DNA of 48,698 bases from an uncultured Eubacteriales bacterium (GCA_902492505.1 CABULU010000008.1:1-48698); one strand, 5' to 3'. Counted from the stretch's first letter, positions 32,865-42,423 are shown. Numbers and translations: made by a program. Notes: generated from the letters alone by a model not told the origin.

Positions 32865-34397
32865 GTGGATAAAATTCTGATTTTGGATTTCGGCGGGCAA
32901 TACAGCATGCTTATTGCAAGAAGAGTGCGCGCCCAGCAGGTATATGCAGAAATCAAATCTTACAATAAAATAACGCCACTTGAAATTAAAGAAAACGGAT
33001 ACAAGGGCATTATTTTTACGGGAGGCCCGAACAGCGTTTATGATGCGGCTTCACCTCACTATGATCCTGCGATACTCAACGCAGGCATACCAATACTCGG
33101 AATATGCTACGGCAATCAGCTTATGGCATACATGGCAGGCGGAGCAATAGAATCGGCTGGAAACAACAGTGAATACGGAAAAACTACTATATTTACGGAA
33201 GAAAACATTTTATTTAAAGAAGTTCCACACAAAAGCATTTGCTGGATGAGCCATACTGACCGCGTGAAAACTCCGCCGAAGGGGTTTTCCGTAATTGCTA
33301 ACACAGAAAAATGCCCCTGTGCTGCTATTTGCGACAATGAACGAAAACTTTACGGAGTGCAGTTTCACCCGGAAGTAACGCACACAGCTTACGGGAGACA
33401 AATACTGAACAACTTTATCTTTTCAATCTGCGGATGTAGAGCTGACTGGAAAACGGAGAATTTCATTGAAAATTCAATAGAAAAATACAAACAAAGACTT
33501 TCTGGCAAAAAGGTTCTTTTGGCGCTCTCCGGCGGTGTTGATTCATCCGTTGCCGCAGTTCTTCTGCACAGAGCAATCGGTAGAAATTTGATTTGTATAT
33601 TTGTTGACCATGGTCTTTTAAGAAAAGACGAAGGTGATTTTGTGGAAAAAACGCTCGGCACACAACTGGGCATAAATCTGATAAGAGTAAATGCACAAGA
33701 CAGATTTCTGAAAAGACTTGCAGGTATTACAGACCCAGAAAAAAAACGCAAAATAATCGGCGAAGAATTTGTCAGGGTGTTCGAAGACGAAGCGCAAAAA
33801 TTGGGAAAAATAGATGTACTGGCACAGGGTACAATTTACCCCGATGTTATCGAAAGCGGAAAAGGCGATTCCGCAGTTATAAAAAGCCATCATAACGTAG
33901 GCGGAATGCCGAAAAATATTTGCTTTGAAGAAATTGTAGAGCCTCTTGCCGAACTCTTTAAAGACGAAGTCAGAGATATCGGAATAAGACTTAAAATTCC
34001 TCATGAACTGATTTGGCGTCAGCCCTTCCCCGGTCCGGGGCTTGCAGTACGCATAATCGGAGAAATCACAAAAGAAAAATTAGAGTTGTTGCGCGATGCC
34101 GACGCTGTTTTCCGAGAGGAAATAGAAAAATCAAAACTAAATAAAATCATAAATCAATATTTTGCGGTTTTGACTGATTTAAGAAGCGTCGGAGTTATGG
34201 GAGATTTCAGAACATACGGTTACACAGTAGTGCTTAGAGCAGTTACAACAGATGATTTTATGACTGCCGAATGGGCGAAAATTCCGTATGACGTGCTTGA
34301 AAGAGCCGGCAGCCGAATTACTAACGAAATCAAAGATATCGGAAGGGTTGTATACGATATCACCTCCAAGCCTCCTGCAACAGTGGAGTGGGAATAA
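32865..34397 (+). CDS. guaA: GMP synthase (glutamine-hydrolysing)
   Basis: 510 residues, converts XMP to GMP with glutamine and ATP. Class I amidotransferase at about 1-190: oxyanion GGPNS, nucleophile Cys81 (GICYGNQLM), His/Glu in GVQFHPEVTHT. ATP pyrophosphatase at about 200-390 with LSGGVDSSVAAVLL, then the dimerisation domain ending RITNEIKDIGRVVYDITSKPP in parts and the terminal ATVEWE. GTG start with AAGGGG upstream, 20 bases after asnB. Last gene of the operon. Confidence 0.97.
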   Translation: MDKILILDFGGQYSMLIARRVRAQQVYAEIKSYNKITPLEIKENGYKGIIFTGGPNSVYDAASPHYDPAILNAGIPILGICYGNQLMAYMAGGAIESAGNNSEYGKTTIFTEENILFKEVPHKSICWMSHTDRVKTPPKGFSVIANTEKCPCAAICDNERKLYGVQFHPEVTHTAYGRQILNNFIFSICGCRADWKTENFIENSIEKYKQRLSGKKVLLALSGGVDSSVAAVLLHRAIGRNLICIFVDHGLLRKDEGDFVEKTLGTQLGINLIRVNAQDRFLKRLAGITDPEKKRKIIGEEFVRVFEDEAQKLGKIDVLAQGTIYPDVIESGKGDSAVIKSHHNVGGMPKNICFEEIVEPLAELFKDEVRDIGIRLKIPHELIWRQPFPGPGLAVRIIGEITKEKLELLRDADAVFREEIEKSKLNKIINQYFAVLTDLRSVGVMGDFRTYGYTVVLRAVTTDDFMTAEWAKIPYDVLERAGSRITNEIKDIGRVVYDITSKPPATVEWE

Positions 34398-34402
34398 AAT
34401 AT

Positions 34403-34432
34403 AAAAGCCTTAGCACAATAGCTAAGGCTTTT
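34403..34432 (+). terminator. intrinsic terminator after guaA
   Basis: Perfect 12-base stem AAAAGCCTTAGC/GCTAAGGCTTTT with loop ACAATA. It lies only 5 bases from the 3' end of the convergent tRNA-Pro gene and probably ends both transcripts. Confidence 0.92.
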
Positions 34433-34437
34433 ATATT

Positions 34438-34514
34438 TGGTCGGAGTGAAGTGACTTGAACACTCGGCCTCTTGGTCCCGAACCAAGCGCTCTACCAAAC
34501 TGAGCTACACCCCG
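34438..34514 (-). tRNA. tRNA-Pro (anticodon CGG)
   Basis: 77 bases including an encoded CCA. Acceptor stem CGGGGTG/CACTCCG (one G-U), D arm TAGCTCAGTTTGGTAGAGC, anticodon stem CTTGG/CCAAG with loop TTCGGGA, and T arm with GTTCAAGTC. Anticodon CGG reads CCG (Pro). Confidence 0.96.
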
Positions 34515-34572
34515 GATACATTTAAACCGCTTACGGTTTTTGTAATCGACAGAAAATATCGACAACGCTATT

Positions 34573-34600
34573 ATTATAACATAAAATCTTTATTTGACAA
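34573..34600 (-). promoter_or_regulatory. promoter of the tRNA-Pro gene
   Basis: Minus strand TTGTCA (34600-34595), 16 bases, TATAAT (34578-34573). A 6-base hairpin (34524-34539) lies in the tRNA 5' leader. Confidence 0.65.
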
Positions 34601-34615
34601 GAGCTTTTTTAAAAT

Positions 34616-35155
34616 TTATTCTGTTTTTGACGATAAAAGACCCTGACTGTTCAAGAACTCGTAAAGTTTGGCATCTGAGCGCGGGTCATTTCCCTCGGCA
34701 TACTTGCTGTCAAATGTTATTTTAAAGCTGTAACGGCCACTGTCTTCAATGCTTGGTTGAAGAGGAACATCAGGATTTTTAACACCGCTTTTAAATCCGC
34801 CCGTATACAGCATATGACCTCCAAGAAGCAGTACGAAGGCATAGGTGTCATCCGTCTTAAAAACAGCACTGCCGCCGCTCTCGGCTGTAACCGCGCCTAC
34901 GGACGGTACAGCATTTGTCTTTAATGTCACGGTATGAGTCTGCCAGTTGTAGCCTTCAATATCATCGCCGTCAAATGCCAGCCTTCCGTTTTCACGTACA
35001 AACTTTGCTGTTTCCGACGCACTCATGGAAGCATTCAGCTGAGAACGACTTACCACATAAAACCGAAGACTGTCTCTTTTCTGACCGGAGCATGAAACAC
35101 AAAACAACAGTGCCGCTGTCAGTGCGCACATAAATATCCGCGAAAATCTTTTCAT
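34616..35155 (-). CDS. hypothetical lipoprotein
   Basis: About 179 residues with a signal peptide ending in a CVSC lipobox (Cys at about 22). The mature part, with TYAFVLLLGGHMLYTGGF and YSFKITFDSKYAEG, is not a family I recognise. It begins at ATG 35155, whose A is the last base of the preceding stop; a TTG at 35158 is also possible. Last gene of the long rimP-infB-ribF cluster, tightly coupled to another lipoprotein gene. Confidence 0.75.
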   Translation of the reverse strand: MKRFSRIFMCALTAALLFCVSCSGQKRDSLRFYVVSRSQLNASMSASETAKFVRENGRLAFDGDDIEGYNWQTHTVTLKTNAVPSVGAVTAESGGSAVFKTDDTYAFVLLLGGHMLYTGGFKSGVKNPDVPLQPSIEDSGRYSFKITFDSKYAEGNDPRSDAKLYEFLNSQGLLSSKTE

Positions 35156-36246
35156 CAATTCAGTGTAACGGCAGTAACCTTACCGTCCGCTCCTTTTATC
35201 GAAAGTGAAGTTAACCTGTTATGCGCCGAACCGAAACTAAGGTAAGCATATTCACCGCCTGGCAGTGCATAAACATCGCTGTAACTGCCGTGTGTGCCCT
35301 CATACCACGCCGGTTCTCCGAGCGATTTATAAACCTGTGCGGGCGTCATATTCTTTTTAAGCCTGCCCAATTTGTTCTTATCTACTGTATTACGTGTAAA
35401 TCCCGCAGGCTTTACCTGCTCAGTCCACTGCGAATTAAGCACGGATGTATAACTTCCATTTTTATATATAGCGGCACTGCGCAGATTATCTCTTGCATAG
35501 CCGTAATCAAGATACAGCTTACTTCCGTCGTTAAGGTTATAACAATCAATAATATAAGAATCGTTTGCAAAGCTGTGAGAAAAGAAATAGCTTGGTTTGC
35601 CGACGGCTGAAAGAATGCTGCTTCGCGGCACGCCGAGACCCAGAACAGGCTCAATCAAAATATAGTTATAAGATCCGGACGCAAACTGATCACCTTGTAC
35701 CGCGTTGTGACCACCGCTTGGCGTTTGCGAATTATCGGGTGTATCCGTATTATCCGGATTATCCGTAGGCGGATTGTCCGTAGACGGTTCATCTTCTTCA
35801 CCGCCGGGAATTTCAACAGTATTTCCGTCCCCGCTTTCACTGACAGATGATTTTAAAATGCCCAGTTCAACAAGAATATCAAAAAAATTCTGCTTATCAC
35901 CGTCAGCATATACGTATTCGGCATGAGTAACCGCATTTTTATCAGCATCAAACGAGAATTCTATGCTGTCGCCATTATTTAAATCATACACCGAGTAAAA
36001 CGCATTACCCTCTTCCGTGTAGTGAGGGGTACCGAGTGTAAGCTCAATCGCGCTTTTTTGTGTACCGACAGTTATAAAATAAAAATCCTCTATATACAGC
36101 GAGCTTTTAATACCGGCTCCGTAACCTGTGCCTGCGGCATTCTCCTTAAGATAGGAATTACCCGGAGCCGCTTTTTTACAGGAGCAAACAGACAGCAGCA
36201 TAACAAGCGCTGTCAATATCATAAAAAATCGTTTTTGCTTAATCAT
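35155..36246 (-). CDS. lipoprotein with three SmpA/BLIP-like modules
   Basis: 363 residues: signal peptide with lipobox VCSC (Cys about 23), then three related modules of about 60-70 residues (about 55-105, 200-250 and 295-350), each with a helix like QKSAIELTLGTPHY, RSSILSAVGKPSYF or PAQVYKSLGEPAWY followed by YDLNNGDSIEF-like strands. This is the SmpA/OmlA-BLIP fold pattern. Modules 1 and 2 are joined by an acidic Pro/Thr/Asp/Asn-rich linker (about 150-185). No enzymatic motif. ATG overlaps the ribF stop by 4 bases. Confidence 0.75.
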   Translation of the reverse strand: MIKQKRFFMILTALVMLLSVCSCKKAAPGNSYLKENAAGTGYGAGIKSSLYIEDFYFITVGTQKSAIELTLGTPHYTEEGNAFYSVYDLNNGDSIEFSFDADKNAVTHAEYVYADGDKQNFFDILVELGILKSSVSESGDGNTVEIPGGEEDEPSTDNPPTDNPDNTDTPDNSQTPSGGHNAVQGDQFASGSYNYILIEPVLGLGVPRSSILSAVGKPSYFFSHSFANDSYIIDCYNLNDGSKLYLDYGYARDNLRSAAIYKNGSYTSVLNSQWTEQVKPAGFTRNTVDKNKLGRLKKNMTPAQVYKSLGEPAWYEGTHGSYSDVYALPGGEYAYLSFGSAHNRLTSLSIKGADGKVTAVTLN

Positions 36247-37115
36247 TCTTTTTCTCCGTCAAAATAGGCTTTCGCCGCGGCGATATCCGCAGCAATCTGT
36301 GCATATAAAAGTTCACGGTTTGCAAATTTACGCTCCGTACGCAGCATTTTTATAAATTCCACCTTTATTTGACTGCCGTAAATTTCAGCGTCAAAATCAA
36401 ATAAATTGGTTTCAATATTCGCAATATCGGTATTCTCCACGCTGGGACGAACGCCGACATTTGTAATTCCGTTGTATTTTTTACCGTCCAACACTGTTTG
36501 TGTAATGTATACGCCGTATTTCGGGACAACACGTCCCGCATCTATTTTTATGTTCACCGTGGGCGTATTATGCCGGCTTCCCAACCGTTTTCCATGACCT
36601 ACAGTGCCCGTTACAAAAAAACGTGAACCGAGCGCCGCCGCTGCCTTTTCCATCTGACCGTTTTGTATCATAAGCCTGATATCGGACGAACTCAGTTTTC
36701 CGTGCAATCCTGCAAGGCAGTCAACCGTTAAAAGAAAAACTCCTGCGCTGCGGCAAAGCTCAGCTAATACACCGACGTCTCCCGCCGCATCTTTTCCGAA
36801 CCGAAAGTCCGTACCACAGACTACGGCGCCTGCGTTTAACCTTTCAAAAAGCACTTTTTCGGCAAACTCCTTGGGAGAAAGACAACGCACATTTTCAAAA
36901 TCATCAAAAATTATTCGTCTTACACCAAGCTCTGACAGTCGCGCACGTTTTTCTTCACCGGTCATTATCACTCTTGCGCCCTTGCAGTTACCGTTGAATG
37001 TGTATACAGCGGGAATAAATCCGTAAGGGTTATTCACAGCGACATCAAGCAGACGCCTGTGACCGAGATGAACTCCGTCAAAATCGCCCAAAGCTATGCA
37101 AAGTTTGTCTTCCAT
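36243..37115 (-). CDS. ribF: bifunctional riboflavin kinase / FAD synthetase
   Basis: 290 residues, makes FMN and FAD. N-terminal nucleotidyl-transferase with GDFDGVHLGHRRLL and FRFGKDAAGD; C-terminal riboflavin kinase with GTVGHGKRLGSRHNTPTVNI, a somewhat unusual version of the usual GRxxGFPTAN, then YGVYIT and GITNVGVRPSVEN. Placement after truB in the rimP-infB-rbfA-truB cluster is typical. Confidence 0.94.
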   Translation of the reverse strand: MEDKLCIALGDFDGVHLGHRRLLDVAVNNPYGFIPAVYTFNGNCKGARVIMTGEEKRARLSELGVRRIIFDDFENVRCLSPKEFAEKVLFERLNAGAVVCGTDFRFGKDAAGDVGVLAELCRSAGVFLLTVDCLAGLHGKLSSSDIRLMIQNGQMEKAAAALGSRFFVTGTVGHGKRLGSRHNTPTVNIKIDAGRVVPKYGVYITQTVLDGKKYNGITNVGVRPSVENTDIANIETNLFDFDAEIYGSQIKVEFIKMLRTERKFANRELLYAQIAADIAAAKAYFDGEKE

Positions 37116-37136
37116 ATACTTTATCCATATAACAAG

Positions 37137-37994
37137 CTACAAATGCGTCAGCAGCTTAAATACCCTGCCGCCGTCATTTTCAAGCGTATTTCCAAGTCCC
37201 AACAGTCTATCCGAATAGACACGGCACAATCCGTCGGGCAAGCCCTTTAGCTTGTTGACGCTTACCGCGCATCCGTTTAACAAAAGTCTTGCAAAAAACG
37301 GTTCGGGACAAAACGAAGGAAACTCCGAAAGCACGTCATCCATGGAAATGATATGCCGCTCCAGCTCATCGCTGTCAGGCGAAACAGCATCTTCCACAGT
37401 CCACCCGCAGGTTTTTGTACGCACAAGAGCACTCATTGTTCCGACAGTTTTCAAAGCACGAGCTATATCCCTGCAAAGCGACCGGATATATGTACCCTTA
37501 GAGCACTCTATATCCATTATAAGCTCTCCTGCAAAAAAGTCAACTGTTTCTATTGAATAAACAGTTATTTCACGTTCGGGAATTTCTGCTTTTTTACCCT
37601 CGCGGGTCAGCTTGTACAGATGCTGTCCGCCCACCTTTATTGCAGAATAGGCAGGCGGAATTTGTTTGATTTTTCCGATAAAACGCGGCAGAACAGCCTG
37701 TATCTGCTCAAGCGTCACGACCCGCTCACAGGTTTTTGTAACGCTGCCTGTAATATCGTGCGTATCAGTCTCAATTCCGAAACGCAGAGTAGCGCGGTAT
37801 GCTTTGTCACCGTTTGTCAGATAACTGCAAAGCTTTGTTGCTTTACCGCACATAACAGGTAACAGTCCCGTTGCAATAGGGTCAAGCGTACCGCTGTGAC
37901 CGCATTTCACATTAAGCGCACGTCTGACCTGCGCAACCACCGAAAAGGATGTTATCCCCTGCGGCTTATTTATCAGAATTATTCCGTCTTTCAT
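37137..37994 (-). CDS. truB: tRNA pseudouridine(55) synthase
   Basis: 285 residues. It modifies U55 in the T-loop of tRNA. Signature HSGTLDPIATGLLPV with the catalytic Asp (about residue 38), IPPAYSAIKVGGQ and CSKGTYIRSLCRDI. Start overlaps the nrnA stop by 4 bases; ribF follows after 21 bases. Confidence 0.96.
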   Translation of the reverse strand: MKDGIILINKPQGITSFSVVAQVRRALNVKCGHSGTLDPIATGLLPVMCGKATKLCSYLTNGDKAYRATLRFGIETDTHDITGSVTKTCERVVTLEQIQAVLPRFIGKIKQIPPAYSAIKVGGQHLYKLTREGKKAEIPEREITVYSIETVDFFAGELIMDIECSKGTYIRSLCRDIARALKTVGTMSALVRTKTCGWTVEDAVSPDSDELERHIISMDDVLSEFPSFCPEPFFARLLLNGCAVSVNKLKGLPDGLCRVYSDRLLGLGNTLENDGGRVFKLLTHL

Positions 37995-38968
37995 TTATTT
38001 ATGCCTTTATAAAGACTGTCTGCCATGATTTTTTTGAGACTGTTATAATCGCCCGTCATAGTACAGCCCGCAGCCATTTTATGCCCCCCGCCGCCAAACA
38101 TCTTACAAACTGTGGATGCATCAACCTCGCCGTTTGTACGCACTGAAAGCTTATAGGTATCCTTGCCGACCTGACGAAAGGTAGCCGACGCTTTCACGCC
38201 CTCAATGCGCGCAGGAATAGATGAAATACCCTCCATGTCGTCCTCGTTTGCTGAAAGCTCTTCTATCCATTCAAGTGCAATTTTCATGCATGTGACAGTA
38301 TTATCGTAAAAATATTCAAGTGAATCAAACGCGCGCCTCTCAATTTCAAACGCGGCGTGTGACTTTGTTCTGAAAAGCAGCTTGTTGAGCCTGCCCGCAT
38401 CTGCTCCCGCACGTATCAACTTTGCCGCCGCCTCGTGGGTTTCAGAGGTTGTGTTCGAATATACAAAACATCCTGTATCGGTAGACACCGCAGTGTAGAG
38501 GCAATCGGCGACAGTGCAATCTATACCGTTTAAGCGTTCGACAAGCCTTAAGACAATTTCTCCGCACGCTGCTGCATCCGAATCAATTAGATTGCATTTA
38601 CCGTAACCGCTGTTTGAAAGATGATGGTCAATCACAACATCGGCATTTTCTGCTGCCAAGCGGTAGCGCTCCCCTGCCATGGACGGAGACGCCACGTCTA
38701 CACATACAATACCGCCGCGGCACTGTCCGTCAATTCTGCTTTTACCTCCGGTTAAAAACCGATAGCGCGGTGAGATTTCACTTTCACACACAACCTCTAC
38801 CCTGCTTTTTCCCGATTTTTTCAGCGCATGCATAAGCGCAAATGCGCTTCCCAACGTGTCACCGTCCGGACGAATATGGGAAATAATAGTTATCTCCTGA
38901 AGCTTCAGCAAAGCGTCAAGCGTCTGGTCAATTGTGTTAAATTCACGTTTTTCGCTCATGCTACTCAT
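37991..38968 (-). CDS. nrnA: DHH-family phosphoesterase, NrnA-type oligoribonuclease/pAp phosphatase
   Basis: 325 residues. DHH motif I ISHIRPDGDTLGSAFAL, motif II VCVDVA, motif III IDHHLSN, and C-terminal DHHA1 domain with MFGGGGHKMAAGC. It degrades nanoRNA and pAp in Firmicutes. ATG 38968 is chosen because GGAGAG lies 8 bases upstream, though it overlaps the rbfA stop by 8 bases; longer in-frame starts would run deep into rbfA. Confidence 0.93.
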   Translation of the reverse strand: MSSMSEKREFNTIDQTLDALLKLQEITIISHIRPDGDTLGSAFALMHALKKSGKSRVEVVCESEISPRYRFLTGGKSRIDGQCRGGIVCVDVASPSMAGERYRLAAENADVVIDHHLSNSGYGKCNLIDSDAAACGEIVLRLVERLNGIDCTVADCLYTAVSTDTGCFVYSNTTSETHEAAAKLIRAGADAGRLNKLLFRTKSHAAFEIERRAFDSLEYFYDNTVTCMKIALEWIEELSANEDDMEGISSIPARIEGVKASATFRQVGKDTYKLSVRTNGEVDASTVCKMFGGGGHKMAAGCTMTGDYNSLKKIMADSLYKGINK

Positions 38969-39317
38969 CGTCTTCACTCTCCGAAAGCCCAAGCTCAGCC
39001 AGCTTTTCATTGATAAACATGCCATATTTTACAGAGGAATCTACCGCAAAAACAAGCTCGGGAGTGTAACGTATTTTCATTGACTTTGACAAAATCCCGC
39101 GAACAAAGCCGGCAGATGACTGAAGACCCGCAAGCACCTGCTCCTCATTGTCGCTCATGGATGAAAAATACACCTTTGCCGTCTTTAGGTCGGGCGACGT
39201 TCGCACTTCCGTAATAGTCACAAATTCGGGGATACGCGGGTCCTTGAGCTTTGGGATAATATAAGACAGTTCTTTTTTTATTTCCTCATTTACCTTGTCA
39301 ATTCTATGACTTGACAT
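38961..39317 (-). CDS. rbfA: ribosome-binding factor A
   Basis: 118 residues, KH-like fold, acts in 30S maturation. Family features: RIDKVNEEIKKELSYII, LKDPRIPEFVTITEV, KTAKVYFSSM and PELVFAVDSSVKYG. Its ATG shares one base with the infB stop. Confidence 0.95.
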   Translation of the reverse strand: MSSHRIDKVNEEIKKELSYIIPKLKDPRIPEFVTITEVRTSPDLKTAKVYFSSMSDNEEQVLAGLQSSAGFVRGILSKSMKIRYTPELVFAVDSSVKYGMFINEKLAELGLSESEDDE

Positions 39318-41836
39318 TACTGTTTAATCTCCTGCATTTCATAAGCCTCGATGATATCACCCTCTTTGATATCATTGTAATTTTCTATCGTGATACCGCA
39401 CTCGAAGTTTTCAAGTACCTCCTTAACGTCATCCTTAAATCTCTTCAGCGACGAAATATTGCCGGTAAATATAACCGTATTGTCGCGCAGCAGTCGGACG
39501 CTTGCATTTCTGACAATTTTGCCCTCCTTAACGTAAGAGCCGGCAATAGTACCGACACCGGACGCCTTGAAAACCTGACGTACCTCTGCATATCCGAGGA
39601 TGACCTCCTTAAACTTAGGCGCGAGCATGCCTTTCATCGCCGCCTCAATTTCCTCGATACAGTCATAGATGATGCTGTAAAGTCTGATATCAACATCATT
39701 TTTTTCAGCAGAAGCGCGCGCCGCGGTCTCGGGACGGACGTTAAATCCTACGATAATAGCATTAGACGCATTGGCAAGCATCACGTCGCTTTCATTTATA
39801 GCGCCGACTGCGCTGTGTATGACGCGAACACGCACCTCATCGTTAGAAATCTTCTCAAGAGAGGATTTGACTGCTTCCGCAGAGCCCTGAACATCCGCCT
39901 TAACAATAATATTAAGTTCTTTCATGTTGCCCTCCTGGATGCGGGAGAACAAATCATCCAGCGAAACCGTGTACTGACTTTGTTGTTTTAGTTTATCTTC
40001 TGCGCGGCGCTGCTCGGCAAGCTCTTTCGCCAATCGCTCGTCTTCAACAACAAAGAACGGGTCGCCGGCCTGAGGAACCTCTGAAAGACCGATTATCTCT
40101 ACAGGCATTGAGGGACCTGCCTCGTTTATACGCACGTGTTTATCATTTGTCATCGCTCTAATTTTTCCGACGGCAGAGCCTGCGATAATAATATCGCCGC
40201 TTTTAAGCGTTCCGTTCTGAACAAGCAATGTTGAAACAGGACCGCGTCCTTTGTCAAGATACGCCTCTATCACAGTACCCTTTGCAAGACGGTTGGGGTT
40301 TGCTTTATACTGATTAACCTCAGCTACAAGCAGAACCATTTCAAGAAGCGTGTCTATTCCGTCACCCTTGAGCGCGGATATGGGCACGCAGATGGTATCA
40401 CCGCCCCATTCCTCGGGAACAAGCTCATATTCTGTCAGCTCCTGCTTTACACGGTCTGGGTCTGCGCTTTCCTTATCCATTTTGTTTATGGCAACGATAA
40501 TCGGAATATTTGCAGCTTTAGCATGATTTATTGCCTCTATCGTCTGAGGCATAATACCGTCATCCGCCGCAACGACAAGGATTGCTATATCAGTTACTGC
40601 GGCACCTCTGGCACGCATCTGAGTAAATGCAGCATGTCCCGGAGTATCAAGGAATGTTATCTCCTGGTCGTTGACCTTAACCTTATACGCACCTATATGC
40701 TGGGTTATTCCGCCCGCCTCGCCGGCAACAACACTTGTATTGCGTATAGCGTCAAGCAAAGACGTTTTGCCGTGGTCGACATGGCCCATAACGACAACAA
40801 CTGGGTCACGAGGCTGAAGATCCGCCTCTGCGTCTACTGTATCGTCAATAAGCCTATCCTCAATAGTAAGTATAACCTCGCGCTCTACCTTTACACTGAA
40901 TTCCTCACCGATAAGGTATGCAGTATCAAAATCAATATTCTGCGACGCCGACGCCATAACGCCCATACCCATAAGCTTGGCAACAACCTGAGCGACATTA
41001 ACCTTCATTCGATGAGCCAGCTCACCGACTGAAATCTCATCAGGCACCAAAATTTTAAGCTGCGCCTTTTTACGCTGCTGTTCAATTCTTTTGAGTCTTT
41101 CCGCTTCGCTCTCACGCGCCTTTTTCCTGCCGTATCTGTTGTCCTGGTAGTTGTTCTTCTTGACTATCTTTTGTTTAGACTGCGTCGAGGCAGTTTTACG
41201 CGTCTCATGTGAGCTTGCAAGTTCATCAAGCTTCTCGTCATACTTTCCAAGATTTACATCAGTTGTTCTTGTATCAACAACACGTATTTTCTTTTCAAAT
41301 GTAATATCCGCAGGATTGATGGAGCGTTTTTCCTTTTTTGGTTTTTCTTTAAGCTGTTTAACAGGCTGCAAAACGCGCTTGGGAGGTTTTTGCTCCTTCT
41401 TATCCTTTTTTTGTTCTTTGGAAGCAGGCTTGACATCGGCTCGGTCATTTTGCGTGTTTTTCTGCGGTTTTTCTTTTTTATCAGCGGAAGATTGTGTATT
41501 ATGCCCGGGCTTTTCAGTCTGCGCATTTACCTCTGCGGGCTTTCTCTCTGCCACTTTCTTTTCTTCCTCCGGCTTTTGAGCTTCTTTTATTTCATTCACG
41601 CTATTCAATTTGGCTTCAGCCGCCTTTTTACCATCATCTAAAAACTTGTCGAAAGAATCGACGGCATTTTGTTTTGTATAATGATTGAGAAGATAGTCCA
41701 CCTCCTCAACGTCAAGGAGCGCCATATGCGTGCGTTCCTTCTGTTTTAGCTTGTTCAGAAGCTCTATAATTTCAGTGCTCTTAAGTCCCGTATCTTTAGC
41801 AAAATCATGCACTTTATATTTAATAGTCATACTCAT
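39317..41836 (-). CDS. infB: translation initiation factor IF-2
   Basis: 839 residues. IF2-N domain (about 1-55), a long Lys/Glu/Pro-rich linker (about 75-250), a second IF2-N-like domain, and the GTPase: G1 GHVDHGKTS (about 349-357), G3 DTPGH, G4 NKMD, then domains II-IV ending with the fMet-tRNA-binding C2 domain (IENYNDIKEGDIIEAYEM). GGGAGG lies 7 bases before ATG 41836. Brings initiator tRNA to the 30S subunit. Confidence 0.97.
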   Translation of the reverse strand: MSMTIKYKVHDFAKDTGLKSTEIIELLNKLKQKERTHMALLDVEEVDYLLNHYTKQNAVDSFDKFLDDGKKAAEAKLNSVNEIKEAQKPEEEKKVAERKPAEVNAQTEKPGHNTQSSADKKEKPQKNTQNDRADVKPASKEQKKDKKEQKPPKRVLQPVKQLKEKPKKEKRSINPADITFEKKIRVVDTRTTDVNLGKYDEKLDELASSHETRKTASTQSKQKIVKKNNYQDNRYGRKKARESEAERLKRIEQQRKKAQLKILVPDEISVGELAHRMKVNVAQVVAKLMGMGVMASASQNIDFDTAYLIGEEFSVKVEREVILTIEDRLIDDTVDAEADLQPRDPVVVVMGHVDHGKTSLLDAIRNTSVVAGEAGGITQHIGAYKVKVNDQEITFLDTPGHAAFTQMRARGAAVTDIAILVVAADDGIMPQTIEAINHAKAANIPIIVAINKMDKESADPDRVKQELTEYELVPEEWGGDTICVPISALKGDGIDTLLEMVLLVAEVNQYKANPNRLAKGTVIEAYLDKGRGPVSTLLVQNGTLKSGDIIIAGSAVGKIRAMTNDKHVRINEAGPSMPVEIIGLSEVPQAGDPFFVVEDERLAKELAEQRRAEDKLKQQSQYTVSLDDLFSRIQEGNMKELNIIVKADVQGSAEAVKSSLEKISNDEVRVRVIHSAVGAINESDVMLANASNAIIVGFNVRPETAARASAEKNDVDIRLYSIIYDCIEEIEAAMKGMLAPKFKEVILGYAEVRQVFKASGVGTIAGSYVKEGKIVRNASVRLLRDNTVIFTGNISSLKRFKDDVKEVLENFECGITIENYNDIKEGDIIEAYEMQEIKQ

Positions 41837-42147
41837 TCCGTAACCTCCCTGTTCAGTTTGCCTATAAGCAGTTTAGCAAAACCGGCGTCCGTCACTCCGA
41901 TTATTCCAACCGGCTTTGTCCCTATCGCGTACCCAAGCTCAGACATACCATAGCTAACCGCGATTAAATTTACATTTTTATCATCAAACGCATAATGCAG
42001 ATTTTTAAGCGTTTTCGGGGAAAGGTCATCCGACAGAAAAACCGCCGTAAGCTTTGACTGCTGCGCAACAACACTGTCAAACCCAAAGTACAGACGACCG
42101 GCGCGCCTTGCAAGCCCCAGTGACTGCAAAAAAGCATCATTCTTCAT
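41833..42147 (-). CDS. ylxQ: L7Ae-family RNA-binding protein YlxQ
   Basis: 104 residues, L7Ae/L30e/S12e/Gadd45 fold, binds kink-turn RNA in Bacillus. Features: SLGLARRAGRLYFGFDSV, AVFLSDDLSPKT and YGMSELGYAIG. Overlaps both neighbours (4 bases with infB, 11 with ylxR), as in the classical nusA-ylxR-ylxQ-infB order. Confidence 0.92.
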   Translation of the reverse strand: MKNDAFLQSLGLARRAGRLYFGFDSVVAQQSKLTAVFLSDDLSPKTLKNLHYAFDDKNVNLIAVSYGMSELGYAIGTKPVGIIGVTDAGFAKLLIGKLNREVTE

Positions 42148-42415
42148 CCGCTGTCAGTGCCCTTTCTATATCGTCATAAATTGCCTCGTCCGCTTTGCAC
42201 CCGAAATTCCGCTCGATTCCATGAGTCTTTTTTAGCTTTGAAGCACATTTGGCGCTGTTACATATATACGCGCCCCGCCCTGCAAGCTTGCCTGTCATAT
42301 CAAGAGAAATTTCGCCTTCTTTATTCATAACTATGCGAATAAGCTCACGCTTAGGTTTCATTTCGCGACAGCCGAGACACATACGCATAGGTACTTTTTT
42401 TATTTTTGCCAACAC
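42137..42415 (-). CDS. ylxR: YlxR family RNA-binding protein (DUF448)
   Basis: 92 residues with the YlxR signature RMCLGCREMKPKRELIRIV and GKLAGRGAYICNSAKC. GTG 42415 is preferred because AAGGG lies 5 bases upstream; GTG 42421 in frame is too close to it. Between nusA and ylxQ. Confidence 0.92.
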   Translation of the reverse strand: MLAKIKKVPMRMCLGCREMKPKRELIRIVMNKEGEISLDMTGKLAGRGAYICNSAKCASKLKKTHGIERNFGCKADEAIYDDIERALTADEE

Positions 42416-42423
42416 TATCACCC

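Noticed and set aside
34524..34539. Small hairpin AAACCG-CTTA-CGGTTT as a terminator of guaA
   Set aside because: A stronger terminator directly follows guaA at 34403-34432; this one lies beyond the tRNA in its 5' leader and is only 6 pairs.
40523..41032. Open frame on the opposite strand of infB
   Set aside because: Shadow of the infB coding frame, with no independent signals.
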